Shown: piece after piece, positions 1 through 10,802 of the stretch | Numbering within the stretch: the stretch's first letter is position 1 | Layout of the letters: every line of letters begins with the position of its first letter | NCBI GenBank assembly: GCA_945902805.1 | Contig: CAMDMZ010000006.1 | Span: 84,302 to 148,301 of the forward strand | Length of the DNA: 64,000 nt | Origin: Propionivibrio dicarboxylicus | GTDB taxonomy: Bacteria > Pseudomonadota > Gammaproteobacteria > Burkholderiales > Rhodocyclaceae | Reading direction: 5' to 3' | Made by a program: the position numbers and the translations under genes | The notes under the pieces: model-generated | The model's input: the letters and a program-made list of their open reading frames with translations, nothing else | The model's database searches: none | Told to the model about the DNA's origin: nothing

Positions 1-663
<663 letters not shown>

Positions 664-680
<17 letters not shown>

Positions 681-2202
681 GCTTCTCTTCCCCGGAATGC
701 AGCTTGTTGAGAGCATTTAGGTAAGCTTTTGCCGATGCAACCACGATATCGGTGTCGGCTCCTTGCCCGTTGACGATACGACCGGTCTTAGCCAGGCGGA
801 CAGTCACTTCGCCTTGGGCATCGGTACCCGTCGTGATGGCATTGACCGAATACAACAGCAGCTCAGTGCCGCTGGCGGCGACACTTTCGATCGCCCGAAA
901 AGTCGCGTCAACCGGGCCACTGCCAGTCGATTCCGCTTTCTGCTCTGACCCTCCGGCCAATAGCGTAAGACGTGCCACCGGGGCCTCGCCGGTCTCGGAG
1001 TGGAACATTGAAGAGACCAGCTTATAGTGTTCCACTTCGGGTGTTACGGCATCGTCACTCATCAACAACTGGATATCTTCGTCATAGATATCCCGCTTTT
1101 TGTCGGCAAGTTCCTTGAATCGGGAAAACGCGGCATTTAACGCCTGCTCGCTATCGACCTCTATGCCCAACTCTTTCAAACGTGCCTTGAAAGCAGACCG
1201 TCCCGAAAGCTTGCCCAGAGTAATCCGGTTGGTAGCCCAACCGACATCTTCCGCACGCATGATTTCATAGGTTTCGCGATGCTTCAACACGCCATCCTGA
1301 TGAATCCCGGATTCATGCGCAAACGCATTGGCACCAACGATCGCCTTGTTCGGCTGTATCGGATAACCGGTGATCTGCGAAACCAGTTTCGACGTCGGCA
1401 CAATCTGTGTCGTATCGATACGCGTTGTAAGGTTGAAAATGTCGCTCCGAGTCCGGATCGCCATGACGACCTCCTCCATCGCCGCATTCCCCGCGCGCTC
1501 GCCAAGCCCATTGACCGTGCATTCAACTTGGCGCACACCGTTTTGAACAGCTGCCAGCGAATTCGCCACCGCTAGGCCAAGATCGTTGTGGCAATGCGTG
1601 GACCAGATCACCTTGTCAGCATTCGGCACGCGCTGGATCAAGGTGCCAATGCGCTCACCCCAATTTGATGGGATGCTATAGCCGACCGTATCCGGCACGT
1701 TAATGGTCTTTGCACCGGCCTTGATCACGGCTTCAAACACACGACATAAGAAATCCATCTCCGAACGCACCGCGTCCTCGGCCGAAAACTCGACATCGTC
1801 GGTGTATTCACGAGCCAGTTTCACGGCGCGCACCGCATGCTCAAGGACCTGTTCCGGGTCCATACGCAACTTCATTTGCATATGAATCGGGCTGGTCGCA
1901 ATGAAGGTATGAATACGGCCCGATTTCGCCGGCTTGATCGCTTCGCCAGCGCGGCGAATATCAGCCTCACCCGTTCGCGCCAAGCCGCACACAGTGGAAT
2001 CCTTGACGGCTTCCGCAACGGCCCTTACGGCCTCGAAATCGCCCGGCGATGCGGCCGGAAATCCGGCTTCGATCACATCTACACGCAACTTTTCAAGTTG
2101 TCGTGCAATGCGAACTTTTTCTTCCTTGCTCATCGATGCGCCGGGACTCTGCTCGCCATCGCGCATGGTGGTATCAAAAATGATCAACTGTTCTTGAGAC
2201 AT
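664..2202 (-). CDS. leuA: 2-isopropylmalate synthase
   Basis: Condenses acetyl-CoA with 2-oxoisovalerate in the first committed step of leucine synthesis. The 512-residue length is typical. The N-terminal TIM barrel opens with [12 protein letters not shown], and [13 protein letters not shown] is the metal-binding HxH motif; the C-terminal ~120 residues form the leucine-sensing LeuA dimer domain. I place the start at the ATG at 2202 because AGGAG lies just upstream and family members begin close to [15 protein letters not shown]; a GTG 60 bases further out would add a non-conserved leader. Leucine feedback inhibition is expected from the family. Confidence 0.96.
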
Positions 2203-2263
2203 GAATCTCTCCTTGGAGAAAGCAATATTCAACAAGCCGATCCCCTGTCGGGAATCAGACACT

Positions 2264-2401
2264 TCAACAACCGGATTGTGGGGTGGGGAATTTTTAGCGC
2301 GCGCCGCGCAGCAGTGGCAACAGCTTGGCGCGAAGCGGCTGACGCACTGAGAGTGCGCCGGCTAGTGCAAGAAACACAACAGAGAAGACTAGGTAGTCCA
2401 T
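2264..2401 (-). CDS. Possible small membrane protein (45 aa)
   Basis: An ATG at 2401 opens 45 codons beginning [19 protein letters not shown], a single hydrophobic segment, followed by a strongly basic stretch rich in Arg and Lys. It fills the gap between pssA and leuA on the same strand and ends about 60 bases before the leuA start. No convincing Shine-Dalgarno sequence precedes it. The N-in, positive-inside pattern is the only support; it could be chance reading of a leuA leader. Confidence 0.3.
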
Positions 2402-2419
2402 GGCTTGACTATATCGACT

Positions 2420-3199
2420 TTAATCGGCGCCTGCAATAGTTTTTCTTGCATTCCGTCGCGAGGCATTCCAGCGCGTCAGCGCCAACACGTAGCCGGACGC
2501 AGCATAAACAAGGAACAAGGCAAACAAAACACCGGGCGGATAAAAGGAGATCAGCGCAAAGCCGAGAGCCATGGCCGCAATCACCATAAAGGGGACGCTA
2601 CGACGCAGATTGATATCCTTGCCTGAGTAGTAGGGAATATTGCTGACCATCGTAACGCCGGCAAAAATGGTCAGGACACACGCCGGCCAGCGGATTTCCT
2701 GCCCGCTAAATCCGAGTTCGAGAAATACCCAGACCAGGCCGGCGATCAAGGCCGCCGCCGCCGGGCTGGGCATGCCCTGAAAATATCGCTTGTCGACGAT
2801 ATCCTTATTGGTATTGAAACGTGCGAGGCGCAAAGCCGCACCCGCGCAATAGATGAAGGCCGCAATCCAGCCCAGCTTGCCAAGATCACGCAAAGCCCAC
2901 TCGTAAATCACCAGAGCCGGTGCGGCGCCAAACGAGACCATATCGGAAAGTGAATCGTATTCAGCACCGAATGCGCTTTGGGTTCGCGTCATGCGTGCGA
3001 CCCGTCCATCGAGCCCGTCCAGAACCATCGCAATAAAGATCGCCACGGCTGAACTCTCGAAGCGACCGTTCATCGCCTGTACGATGGCGTAAAACCCGGC
3101 GAAGAGTGCGGCCGTCGTCAGCATGTTCGGCAGCAGATAAATGCCACGGTGCCGCCCGTCGGGATTGATGAATGCTTTGCGGGGATTTGGAAGAGCCAT
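2420..3199 (-). CDS. pssA: CDP-diacylglycerol-serine O-phosphatidyltransferase
   Basis: Transfers phosphatidyl from CDP-diacylglycerol to serine at the inner membrane, feeding phosphatidylethanolamine synthesis. The CDP-alcohol phosphotransferase signature is complete: DGLDGRVAR, then G and two Asp in AFGAEYDSLSD. Around eight hydrophobic helices follow, and the 259-residue length suits the membrane (type II) PssA found next to leuA/ilv genes in betaproteobacteria. A copy of the dispersed 27-bp repeat begins 12 bases upstream of the start codon. Confidence 0.94.
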   Translation of the reverse strand: MALPNPRKAFINPDGRHRGIYLLPNMLTTAALFAGFYAIVQAMNGRFESSAVAIFIAMVLDGLDGRVARMTRTQSAFGAEYDSLSDMVSFGAAPALVIYEWALRDLGKLGWIAAFIYCAGAALRLARFNTNKDIVDKRYFQGMPSPAAAALIAGLVWVFLELGFSGQEIRWPACVLTIFAGVTMVSNIPYYSGKDINLRRSVPFMVIAAMALGFALISFYPPGVLFALFLVYAASGYVLALTRWNASRRNARKTIAGAD

Positions 3200-3211
3200 G
3201 CGTCTATTCTA

Positions 3212-3238
3212 GCGCCGTCCTGCCAGCACCGACTTTTT
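3212..3238 (-). repeat. Dispersed 27-bp repeat, copy 1 (intergenic)
   Basis: On the minus strand it reads AAAAAGTCGGTGCTGG then CAGGACGGCGC, one or two changes from consensus. It lies between the ilvC terminator and the pssA start codon, in the pssA leader. Confidence 0.85.
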
Positions 3239-3245
3239 CCTGTTG

Positions 3246-3276
3246 ACGAAAAAGGGCACGGCGTCACCGTGCCCTT
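3246..3276 (-). terminator. Rho-independent terminator after ilvC
   Basis: A 10-bp perfect stem (AAGGGCACGG with CCGTGCCCTT, 3252-3261 and 3267-3276) with a 5-base loop, followed on the minus strand by a T-rich run. It ends the ilvIHC transcript 19 bases past the ilvC stop. Confidence 0.85.
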
Positions 3277-3294
3277 GTTGACGGTCGAACGAAA

Positions 3295-4338
<1,044 letters not shown>

Positions 4339-4347
4339 TTATGTAAA

Positions 4348-4839
4348 TCAGACTTTGAGAATACGATCGCCGCGGCCGATACCGGAAACACCCGTGCGCA
4401 CGGTTTCCAGAATCAACGAACTTTCAATGGCAGAGAGGAAGGCATCAAGCTTGGCGCCATTCCCGGTTAGCTCGATGACGTAAGTCGATTCGGTGACATC
4501 AATAATTCGGCCACGGAAGATATCGGAGATGCGCTTGATCTCTTCGCGGTCCTTGCCGGTGGCACGTAATTTCACCAGCATCAGCTCGCGCTCGATATGC
4601 GCTGCCTCTGACAAATCGACCACCTTAACCACTTCAATCAGCTTGTTGAGCTGCTTGGTGATCTGTTCGATGATGTCATTGGAGCCAATGCTGACGATGG
4701 TCATGCGCGACAAAGACGGATCTTCCGTCGGCGCAACCGTCAATGATTCGATGTTGTAACCCCGTGCCGAGAACAAGCCGGACACCCGCGAGAGTGCACC
4801 GGATTCATTTTCAATGAGGATGGAAATAATGTGACGCAT
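4348..4839 (-). CDS. ilvH: Acetolactate synthase small (regulatory) subunit
   Basis: The 163-residue protein opens with an ACT domain (MRHIISILIENESGALSRVSGLFSARGYNIESL), the valine-binding feedback module, followed by the C-terminal small-subunit domain. It associates with IlvI to give a valine-sensitive holoenzyme. Only two bases separate its ATG from the ilvI stop, so translational coupling is likely. Confidence 0.96.
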   Translation of the reverse strand: MRHIISILIENESGALSRVSGLFSARGYNIESLTVAPTEDPSLSRMTIVSIGSNDIIEQITKQLNKLIEVVKVVDLSEAAHIERELMLVKLRATGKDREEIKRISDIFRGRIIDVTESTYVIELTGNGAKLDAFLSAIESSLILETVRTGVSGIGRGDRILKV

Positions 4840-4841
4840 GA

Positions 4842-6551
4842 TCAGAGGTCCTCCGCCAGGATCATTTCAGACAATCCTTTACCCGCCGCCACCATCGGGA
4901 ACACGTTGGCAGTTTTGTCGGTCAGGAAATCAAGGAAGACGAGGTCGTTCTTGTGCTTGACAAAGGCTTCGCGAATCGCCGGCTCGACATCCGCCGGCTT
5001 GGTCACGCGAATGCCAACGTGGCCATAAGCCTCCGCCAGTTTGACAAAATCGGGCAAAGCATCGACATACGACTCCGCATAACGGTTGCCGTGGAACATC
5101 TCCTGCCACTGTCGCACCATGCCGAGATAGCCATTGTTGAGGCACAGAATCTTGACTGGCAAATGAAACTGCTTACAGGTCGATAGTTCCTGAATATTCA
5201 TCTGGATCGAGCCCTCACCGGTGATACAGGCCACTGTGGCTTTCGGATTGGCGAATTTCACGCCCATCGCGTACGGCAGGCCGACACCCATGGTGCCCAA
5301 ACCACCGGAATTGATCCAACGGCGTGGCTTGTCGAATTTGTAATACTGTGCCGCCCACATTTGGTGCTGACCGACGTCGGACGTCACATAGGCGTCACCA
5401 CCGGTCACTTCATACAGCGTCTCGACCACAAACTGAGGCATGATGATGTCCTTGCCCTGCTTGTAGTTAAGTGACTTCTTGGCGCGCCACTCCTCAATCT
5501 GCTTCCACCAAGTCGCCAACGCCTTGGCGTCGGGCTTGCCGTCGGCCGCCTCAAGTTGATGAAGTATTTCGTCGAGCACGTCCGGCAGATTGCCGACAAT
5601 CGGCACATCGACCTTGACCCGCTTCGAGATCGAGGACGGATCAATATCGATATGGATAATCTTGCGGGCGACTTCGCCAAAGTGTGCCGGGTTGCCGATC
5701 ACACGATCGTCAAAGCGAGCGCCGATCGCAAGCAAAACGTCACAGTTCTGCATGGCCATGTTAGCCTCGACCGTCCCGTGCATGCCGAGCATACCGAGGA
5801 ACTGCCCGTCAGTTGAAGGATAGCCGCCCAGACCCATCAGCGTATTGGTCACGGGAAAACCCAAAGAGTGCGCCAACTTCGCCAACCGTTCGGAAGCATC
5901 GGACAGGATCACTCCGCCGCCAGCGTAAATCACCGGGCGCTTGGCTCCCAGCAGCAGTTGCACCGCCTTCTTGATCTGTCCCGTGTGCCCCTTCACTACC
6001 GGGTTATAAGACCGCATTGAAATGGTCTTGGGATAGTGAAACTCGCACTTTTGAATGGTGATGTCTTTCGGCACATCAACCAACACCGGGCCCGGACGAC
6101 CGGTCTTGGCGAGGTAGAACGCTTTCTTAAGCGTAATTGCAAGGTCTTTGACGTCCTTGACCAGGAAATTGTGCTTGACGCAGGGACGGGTAATGCCAAC
6201 CGTGTCACACTCCTGGAAGGCGTCCTGGCCGATGTAGGCGGTCGGAACCTGACCGCTGATCACGACCATCGGCACCGAATCCATATAAGCCGTGGCGATT
6301 CCGGTCACCGCGTTAGTCACGCCAGGACCGGAAGTCACCAAGCAGACGCCGATTTTGTTGGATGAGCGCGAGTAAGCGTCAGCGGCATGCACGGCAGCCT
6401 GCTCGTGACGTACCAGGACATGCTTGAATTTGTCCTGTTTAAACAACTCATCGTAGATGTAAAGCACCGAACCGCCGGGGTAGCCGAACACGTATTCGAC
6501 CTTTTCCTCCTGGAGGCATCTGATTACAATTTCTGCGCCAGTCAGTTGCAT
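4842..6551 (-). CDS. ilvI: Acetolactate synthase large (catalytic) subunit
   Basis: A 569-residue thiamine diphosphate enzyme that condenses two pyruvates, or pyruvate with 2-oxobutyrate. The catalytic Glu lies in LVRHEQAAVHAADAYSR; the C-terminal ThDP/Mg motif is the GEGSIQMNIQELSTCKQF to NNGYLGMVRQWQ stretch. It is first in the ilvIHC operon. The 127-base leader up to the divergent sigma factor gene shows no leader peptide or attenuator that I can recognise. Confidence 0.96.
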   Translation of the reverse strand: MQLTGAEIVIRCLQEEKVEYVFGYPGGSVLYIYDELFKQDKFKHVLVRHEQAAVHAADAYSRSSNKIGVCLVTSGPGVTNAVTGIATAYMDSVPMVVISGQVPTAYIGQDAFQECDTVGITRPCVKHNFLVKDVKDLAITLKKAFYLAKTGRPGPVLVDVPKDITIQKCEFHYPKTISMRSYNPVVKGHTGQIKKAVQLLLGAKRPVIYAGGGVILSDASERLAKLAHSLGFPVTNTLMGLGGYPSTDGQFLGMLGMHGTVEANMAMQNCDVLLAIGARFDDRVIGNPAHFGEVARKIIHIDIDPSSISKRVKVDVPIVGNLPDVLDEILHQLEAADGKPDAKALATWWKQIEEWRAKKSLNYKQGKDIIMPQFVVETLYEVTGGDAYVTSDVGQHQMWAAQYYKFDKPRRWINSGGLGTMGVGLPYAMGVKFANPKATVACITGEGSIQMNIQELSTCKQFHLPVKILCLNNGYLGMVRQWQEMFHGNRYAESYVDALPDFVKLAEAYGHVGIRVTKPADVEPAIREAFVKHKNDLVFLDFLTDKTANVFPMVAAGKGLSEMILAEDL

Positions 6552-6678
6552 CTTAGTATCCGTTTCATCATTTTCTGGACGAAACCCGCTACCTTACTGG
6601 CTCATCGGCGAATGGTCAAGAATTGTCGGTGTAGGATAGTGTTTTTTTAGCAAAAGCATCCCCAGCGGAGCAGTTTTT

Positions 6679-7239
6679 CTGGCAACTCGCAACGAACTAT
6701 CGGATTTTCTCGCCGGCGTCGAACGACGGGCATTCAAACAAGCCCAGTTCGCCGTACGGAACGAAGAAACAGCCCTGGATATCGTCCAGGATGCGATGTT
6801 GCGTCTGGCCGAAAGCTATGGCGGACGGCCGCCCGACGAACTTCCAATGCTGTTCCAGCGCATTCTGCAGAACGCGATACGTGACTATTACCGTCGATCG
6901 AAGGTTCGATCAACCTGGACCACGTTGCTGTCGTCCTTTAGCTCTGATGAAGACGACTCGGACCCACTGGAAACCTTGCCCACCAATCCAGAAGACAACC
7001 GGTTCGCCACTCCACACGATCACCTTCTTCAGTCGCAAACCCTTGGAATCATTGAAAAAGAAATTGAACAGCTACCGCCGCGTCAACGCGAGGCCTTTGT
7101 CCTGCGTTACTGGGAAGAATTGGACATCGCCGAAACCGCAGCAATCATGGGGTGCTCAAGTGGGAGCGTGAAAACTCATTGTTCCCGTGCAACTCATGCC
7201 TTGGCGACGGCGTTAAAGGCGAAGGGAATTGAGCTATGA
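6679..7239 (+). CDS. ECF-type RNA polymerase sigma factor, CTG start proposed
   Basis: A 186-residue sigma-70 family protein. Region 2 spans LSDFLAGVERRAFKQAQF to ALDIVQDAMLRLAE; region 4 has EIEQLPPRQREAFVLRYWEELDIAETAAIMGCSSGSVKTH, a standard recognition helix. The first in-frame ATG (6796) falls inside region 2 and would destroy it. The frame is open back to a TAG at 6637, with no ATG, GTG or TTG at a useful position; a CTG at 6679 has GGAG eight bases upstream and yields the family-like start MATRNELSDFL. It heads a block with DUF3619, DUF3106 and RDD proteins. Confidence 0.85.
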   Translation: MATRNELSDFLAGVERRAFKQAQFAVRNEETALDIVQDAMLRLAESYGGRPPDELPMLFQRILQNAIRDYYRRSKVRSTWTTLLSSFSSDEDDSDPLETLPTNPEDNRFATPHDHLLQSQTLGIIEKEIEQLPPRQREAFVLRYWEELDIAETAAIMGCSSGSVKTHCSRATHALATALKAKGIEL

Positions 7240-7625
7240 GTCATTTTGACGAAGAAGAGTTTGCACTCCGCTTGCGGCAAAAGCTTGACGCGGGCACAGA
7301 GCAATTTCGCCCTCAGCTTACTGAGCGCCTGTTTCAGGCGCGACGGACGGCGCTGGCGCGACATTCGGATAAGCGCAGCGTTTTCCCTCTCGTAGGCTCA
7401 TCAGTCCTTGCTGCTGTTTTACCCAGAATAAAGCTTGCAATGATGACCGCTGGACTCTGCGCAGGTTTGGCAGGCACTTACTTTTGGCATCTGCACGACG
7501 AGGCCGCCAGTCTGGGAGAAATCGATAGCGCCCTACTCTCAGATGAACTACCGCCGAATGCTTACATTGACCAGGGATTCCGTTTATGGCTCGAGCGAGC
7601 CTCTCCAAATTCTGCGCCGGAATAG
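7236..7625 (+). CDS. DUF3619 family membrane protein, possible anti-sigma partner
   Basis: A 129-residue protein with an N-terminal cytosolic part (FALRLRQKLDAGTEQFRPQLTERLFQAR), one membrane helix (about residues 68-86) and a short external tail ending in the ANAYIDQGFRLWLE type motif of DUF3619. Its ATG overlaps the sigma factor stop (ATGA). The topology and position suggest an anti-sigma-like regulator of the preceding sigma factor; that role is inferred from context only. Confidence 0.8.
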   Translation: MSHFDEEEFALRLRQKLDAGTEQFRPQLTERLFQARRTALARHSDKRSVFPLVGSSVLAAVLPRIKLAMMTAGLCAGLAGTYFWHLHDEAASLGEIDSALLSDELPPNAYIDQGFRLWLERASPNSAPE

Positions 7626-8062
7626 CGCTGTTACTTGCCGTAAGCTTACCGGCTCATGCCCTGATCACGTTTCCAACGACATCGTGGGCAGAGCTTTCTG
7701 CTGAGCAAAAAATCATTCTGGCGCCGTTGTCGCGCGATTGGGACGCCATGGAAATTCAACGCCAGATGAAATGGTTGGGTATTGCACAACGCTACAGTTC
7801 AATGACACCCGACGAGAAAGTCCGGACCCAGGAAAGAATGAAGGAATGGGCACGTCTCAGCCCAATGGAGCGACGAATCGCTCGCGATGGCTTCGCCTCG
7901 ATCCAACGTGCGCCGCAGGAAGTCCGGAGCAATATGAAAGAGACCATCAAACAACAATGGCAGATTTACCAAGAGCTTCCCGAGAGCGAGAAGGCTCGAC
8001 TTCGTTCGGAAGCAACGCGTAATTCCAGCACTGCCAAGCCAGCGCCAACGATCGCTCGTTAA
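7586..8062 (+). CDS. DUF3106 family exported protein
   Basis: 158 residues with a clear signal peptide (FCAGIALLLAVSLPAHA) and repeated W-x-x-L/M-x-P segments (SWAELSAEQKIILAPL, EWARLSPMERRIARDGF, QQWQIYQELPESEKARLR) typical of DUF3106, a periplasmic family of unknown function. It overlaps the DUF3619 gene by 40 bases in another frame, so it is part of the same transcript. It might serve as a periplasmic input to the sigma/anti-sigma pair, which is conjecture. Confidence 0.8.
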   Translation: MARASLSKFCAGIALLLAVSLPAHALITFPTTSWAELSAEQKIILAPLSRDWDAMEIQRQMKWLGIAQRYSSMTPDEKVRTQERMKEWARLSPMERRIARDGFASIQRAPQEVRSNMKETIKQQWQIYQELPESEKARLRSEATRNSSTAKPAPTIAR

Positions 8063-8091
8063 GTGGCGTAAGCGGCGGTCGCTGACCTCGA

Positions 8092-8532
8092 ATGATTCAA
8101 AACAAGCTTGATGCGGCAGGCCACCGCCTGCCCGGTCTACGCCGCAGACTAGCCGCCATGACGTATGAAAGTCTGCTAGTTCTTGGCGTGCTATCAGTCG
8201 CATTCATGATTCCACACGTCGCCTTGGGGCTAGGTTTCGAAATCGTGCTGCCGGGCTACGTCCTCTTTGCTCACTTTTTCCTCGTCCTCGGCGCCTACTT
8301 CATTTGGTATTGGAGTCACGGTGGCCAAACGCTTGCCATGCAAACCTGGAAGTTACAGATCAGCTCGCCTTCCGGTGCCACACCTACATTACCCACCTTG
8401 GTCCTACGTTATGTATTGGCCTGGCCTAGCATCATGTTCTACGGCGCCGGCCTGATCTGGTCGTTTTTTGATCGCGATCGTCAGTTTTTGCATGACCGCC
8501 TGGCCGGTACGCGAGTCATCATGAAACCTTGA
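8092..8532 (+). CDS. RDD family membrane protein
   Basis: A 146-residue protein with three to four hydrophobic segments. RRRLAAMTYESLLV replaces the usual R-D-D motif, and the second signature, TLAMQTWKLQI and FLHDRLAGTRVI, is retained, as expected for the RDD family (PF06271). Its transport or envelope role is not established. It ends two bases before the lptG stop on the other strand, so the two genes converge. Confidence 0.85.
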   Translation: MIQNKLDAAGHRLPGLRRRLAAMTYESLLVLGVLSVAFMIPHVALGLGFEIVLPGYVLFAHFFLVLGAYFIWYWSHGGQTLAMQTWKLQISSPSGATPTLPTLVLRYVLAWPSIMFYGAGLIWSFFDRDRQFLHDRLAGTRVIMKP

Positions 8533-8533
8533 T

Positions 8534-9616
8534 TCAGCGACGCTCGACCCACCAAAGCAGGGTACCCGCAGCCAGCAAAAACAATACGCTGGGCGTAATC
8601 GCCGAGGTAAACGGAGTCCAACTATTGATAACGCCAAGACTGGAAAATAGTCCGTTCAGCATGTGGAATCCAATACCAAGCATGATCCCGGCAAAGACAC
8701 GTACGCTGATCGCGCCAAAACGATCCTGAATATAGGCAAAGGGCAAGGCGAGAATCATCATCACCAGTGCCGCCAACGGATACACGAGTTTCTTCCAAAG
8801 CGCGATTTCATAGCGCTCGGTCTTTTGGCGGTTGTCCCCCAGGTAATTGACGTATTGATACAGAGTGCGCAAGGGCATGCGGTCTGGTGTGACCATCAAT
8901 ACGGATACCAAATCAGGCGACAAACCCGATTTCCAGTTTAGTTGAGCTGTTCGCTCAACACGGGCACCGTCCGCACCGAAGAGTGTCCTAGACACCTCAT
9001 TGAGGTGCCAATACTGCTCGGTGACATCGAAATGACCGCTGACCGCATCAGTAATCGACTTCAGAATGTAGCTACTGTCGAATTCATAAATACGCACACC
9101 TCTTAGGCTGGTATCCGGCAAGACATCTCGTACATTGACGAACGACAGTTCATCCTTGACCCACAGTCCTGATCGGAACTCCTTGGCGACCATAGACCCT
9201 TTGGCTTGAAGGCGCACCTGTTGTGCTAAACGCTCCGCTGGCGGCGCCAAAAACTCCCCGATCAGCCCAGTCAAAAGCACGAACACCAGCCCAATCTTCA
9301 TCAATCCGCCGAGCAGGTTAGTGGTCGATAAGCCGGAAGCACGTAACACAGTGATTTCCGATTGACGTGCCAAAAGAGTTAGAGCGTAGAGGGTACCAAT
9401 CAAAACACTGATAGGCAGGATCTCATAGCTTCGTCCCGGTAACGTCAATGCCACGTAGGCCATCGCATGTTGGAGTTGGTAAGTCCCCCGGCCAACTTCG
9501 CCGAGCTCGTGGATCATGTCAAAAAATGCAAAAAGAGCAAGAAAGGCCAACGTCACCAAAGTGGTCGCGGAATAGATCTCGCGTGCCAGATGACGCTCAT
9601 AGACTTTTAGCGCCAC
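8534..9616 (-). CDS. lptG: LPS export system permease LptG
   Basis: One of the two transmembrane subunits of LptB2FG, which extracts lipopolysaccharide from the inner membrane. 360 residues with two groups of three membrane helices flanking a periplasmic beta-jellyroll domain. The start is the GTG at 9616, giving MALKVYERHLAREIY; it overlaps the lptF stop by 10 bases. Longer frames reaching 9739 add residues with no family resemblance. Confidence 0.94.
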   Translation of the reverse strand: MALKVYERHLAREIYSATTLVTLAFLALFAFFDMIHELGEVGRGTYQLQHAMAYVALTLPGRSYEILPISVLIGTLYALTLLARQSEITVLRASGLSTTNLLGGLMKIGLVFVLLTGLIGEFLAPPAERLAQQVRLQAKGSMVAKEFRSGLWVKDELSFVNVRDVLPDTSLRGVRIYEFDSSYILKSITDAVSGHFDVTEQYWHLNEVSRTLFGADGARVERTAQLNWKSGLSPDLVSVLMVTPDRMPLRTLYQYVNYLGDNRQKTERYEIALWKKLVYPLAALVMMILALPFAYIQDRFGAISVRVFAGIMLGIGFHMLNGLFSSLGVINSWTPFTSAITPSVLFLLAAGTLLWWVERR

Positions 9617-10689
9617 CGCATGCGCCCCAAAAATAATGGATTCTGGCGTCGTACGAACATGACGACGAGTAACACGAACATCATCAGATGGACGACCCAA
9701 ACGCCAATCCCGAAGCTGATCCGTCCCTGTGCAACCCACGCCTGGCTGACACTCAGCAGATTGTTGTAGATCATGTAGGTCAGCAGCGCAAAAATCAAAT
9801 TATTGGCGCGTCCGGCACGTGGATTGACAAACGCCAGTGGAATCGCCAACAAGCTAAGAATCAAGGCCGTCACCGGAGTACCGATACGCCAAAGCAGTTC
9901 GGCCAAGTAGGCGGGCCGTGGGTCGCGAATCAGTTCGGGGACTGACAGAACCCGGGGTGAATGGGCGGCAAGCGTCACGTCCTTGGCTTCGATACGAATC
10001 GCGTATCGATCGAACTCCATGACCCGATATTCCGCAGTCCCGGGCGTACCCTCGTAGCGGCGGCCATGTTCGAGAACAATGAATCGATCGCCATTGGGTG
10101 CGATCTCCGTTTTTCCCTGCGCGGTGGCAACGACACCCATGCGGCCATTCTGCATCGAACTGACAAAAACGTTGCGGACCTGGCCTTCGTTACCCGCCAC
10201 ACCTTCAACAAAGAACACACGATCGGCTGAACTCGATTCATTGAACGAGCCGGGCGAAAGCCGCGAGATGTCATCCCGCTGATCAAGACGCTGTCGAAAA
10301 GTCTCGCTTTGTTTGTGCGCCCAGGGCGCCAAAAACAACGATAACAGCGTAATCACCGCAATCACCGGCAGAGAAAACTGAAGCACTGGCCGGATCCATG
10401 CACTCAATGGCATTCCGGATGAGAGCCAGATCACCATTTCGGAATCTCGGTACCAGCGAGAAAAAGTCAGCAGTACAGAAATGAAGACAGTCAGGGATAG
10501 AAGAACCGGCAGATAACCAAGGGCGCCGAAACCAAGTAAAGCGATTACCGATTCCGGTGTGATCTTGCCACCAGCCGCTTGATCCAGCAAACGGATCAAT
10601 TGGGTGGTCAGCAAAACGGCGAAAAGCGTCACAAAGACACCGACCGCAGTGCCGGCAAACTCGCGATAAGCAGCTCGCCGATGAATCAT
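9607..10689 (-). CDS. lptF: LPS export system permease LptF
   Basis: Partner of LptG in the LptB2FG transporter. 360 residues; the N-terminal IHRRAAYREFAGTAVGVFVTLFAVLLTTQLIRLLDQAAGGKI is the characteristic LptF first helix, followed by the periplasmic domain and a second helix bundle. It is divergent from pepA, the standard order in beta- and gammaproteobacteria, across a 113-base promoter region (10690-10802). Confidence 0.94.
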   Translation of the reverse strand: MIHRRAAYREFAGTAVGVFVTLFAVLLTTQLIRLLDQAAGGKITPESVIALLGFGALGYLPVLLSLTVFISVLLTFSRWYRDSEMVIWLSSGMPLSAWIRPVLQFSLPVIAVITLLSLFLAPWAHKQSETFRQRLDQRDDISRLSPGSFNESSSADRVFFVEGVAGNEGQVRNVFVSSMQNGRMGVVATAQGKTEIAPNGDRFIVLEHGRRYEGTPGTAEYRVMEFDRYAIRIEAKDVTLAAHSPRVLSVPELIRDPRPAYLAELLWRIGTPVTALILSLLAIPLAFVNPRAGRANNLIFALLTYMIYNNLLSVSQAWVAQGRISFGIGVWVVHLMMFVLLVVMFVRRQNPLFLGRMRWR

Positions 10690-10802
10690 AGGAAGGAAAT
10701 GACGCTTTGACTTTGTGGAAAAGATGCGAAGATAATCGAGATGAGAAGTAACACGCGACTATCGATTGAACTCATCTTCGTCAAACACATCAGGAGAAGG
10801 TC

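Noticed and set aside
6552..6678. Attenuator or leader peptide upstream of ilvI
   Set aside because: No run of branched-chain codons and no paired hairpins were recognisable.
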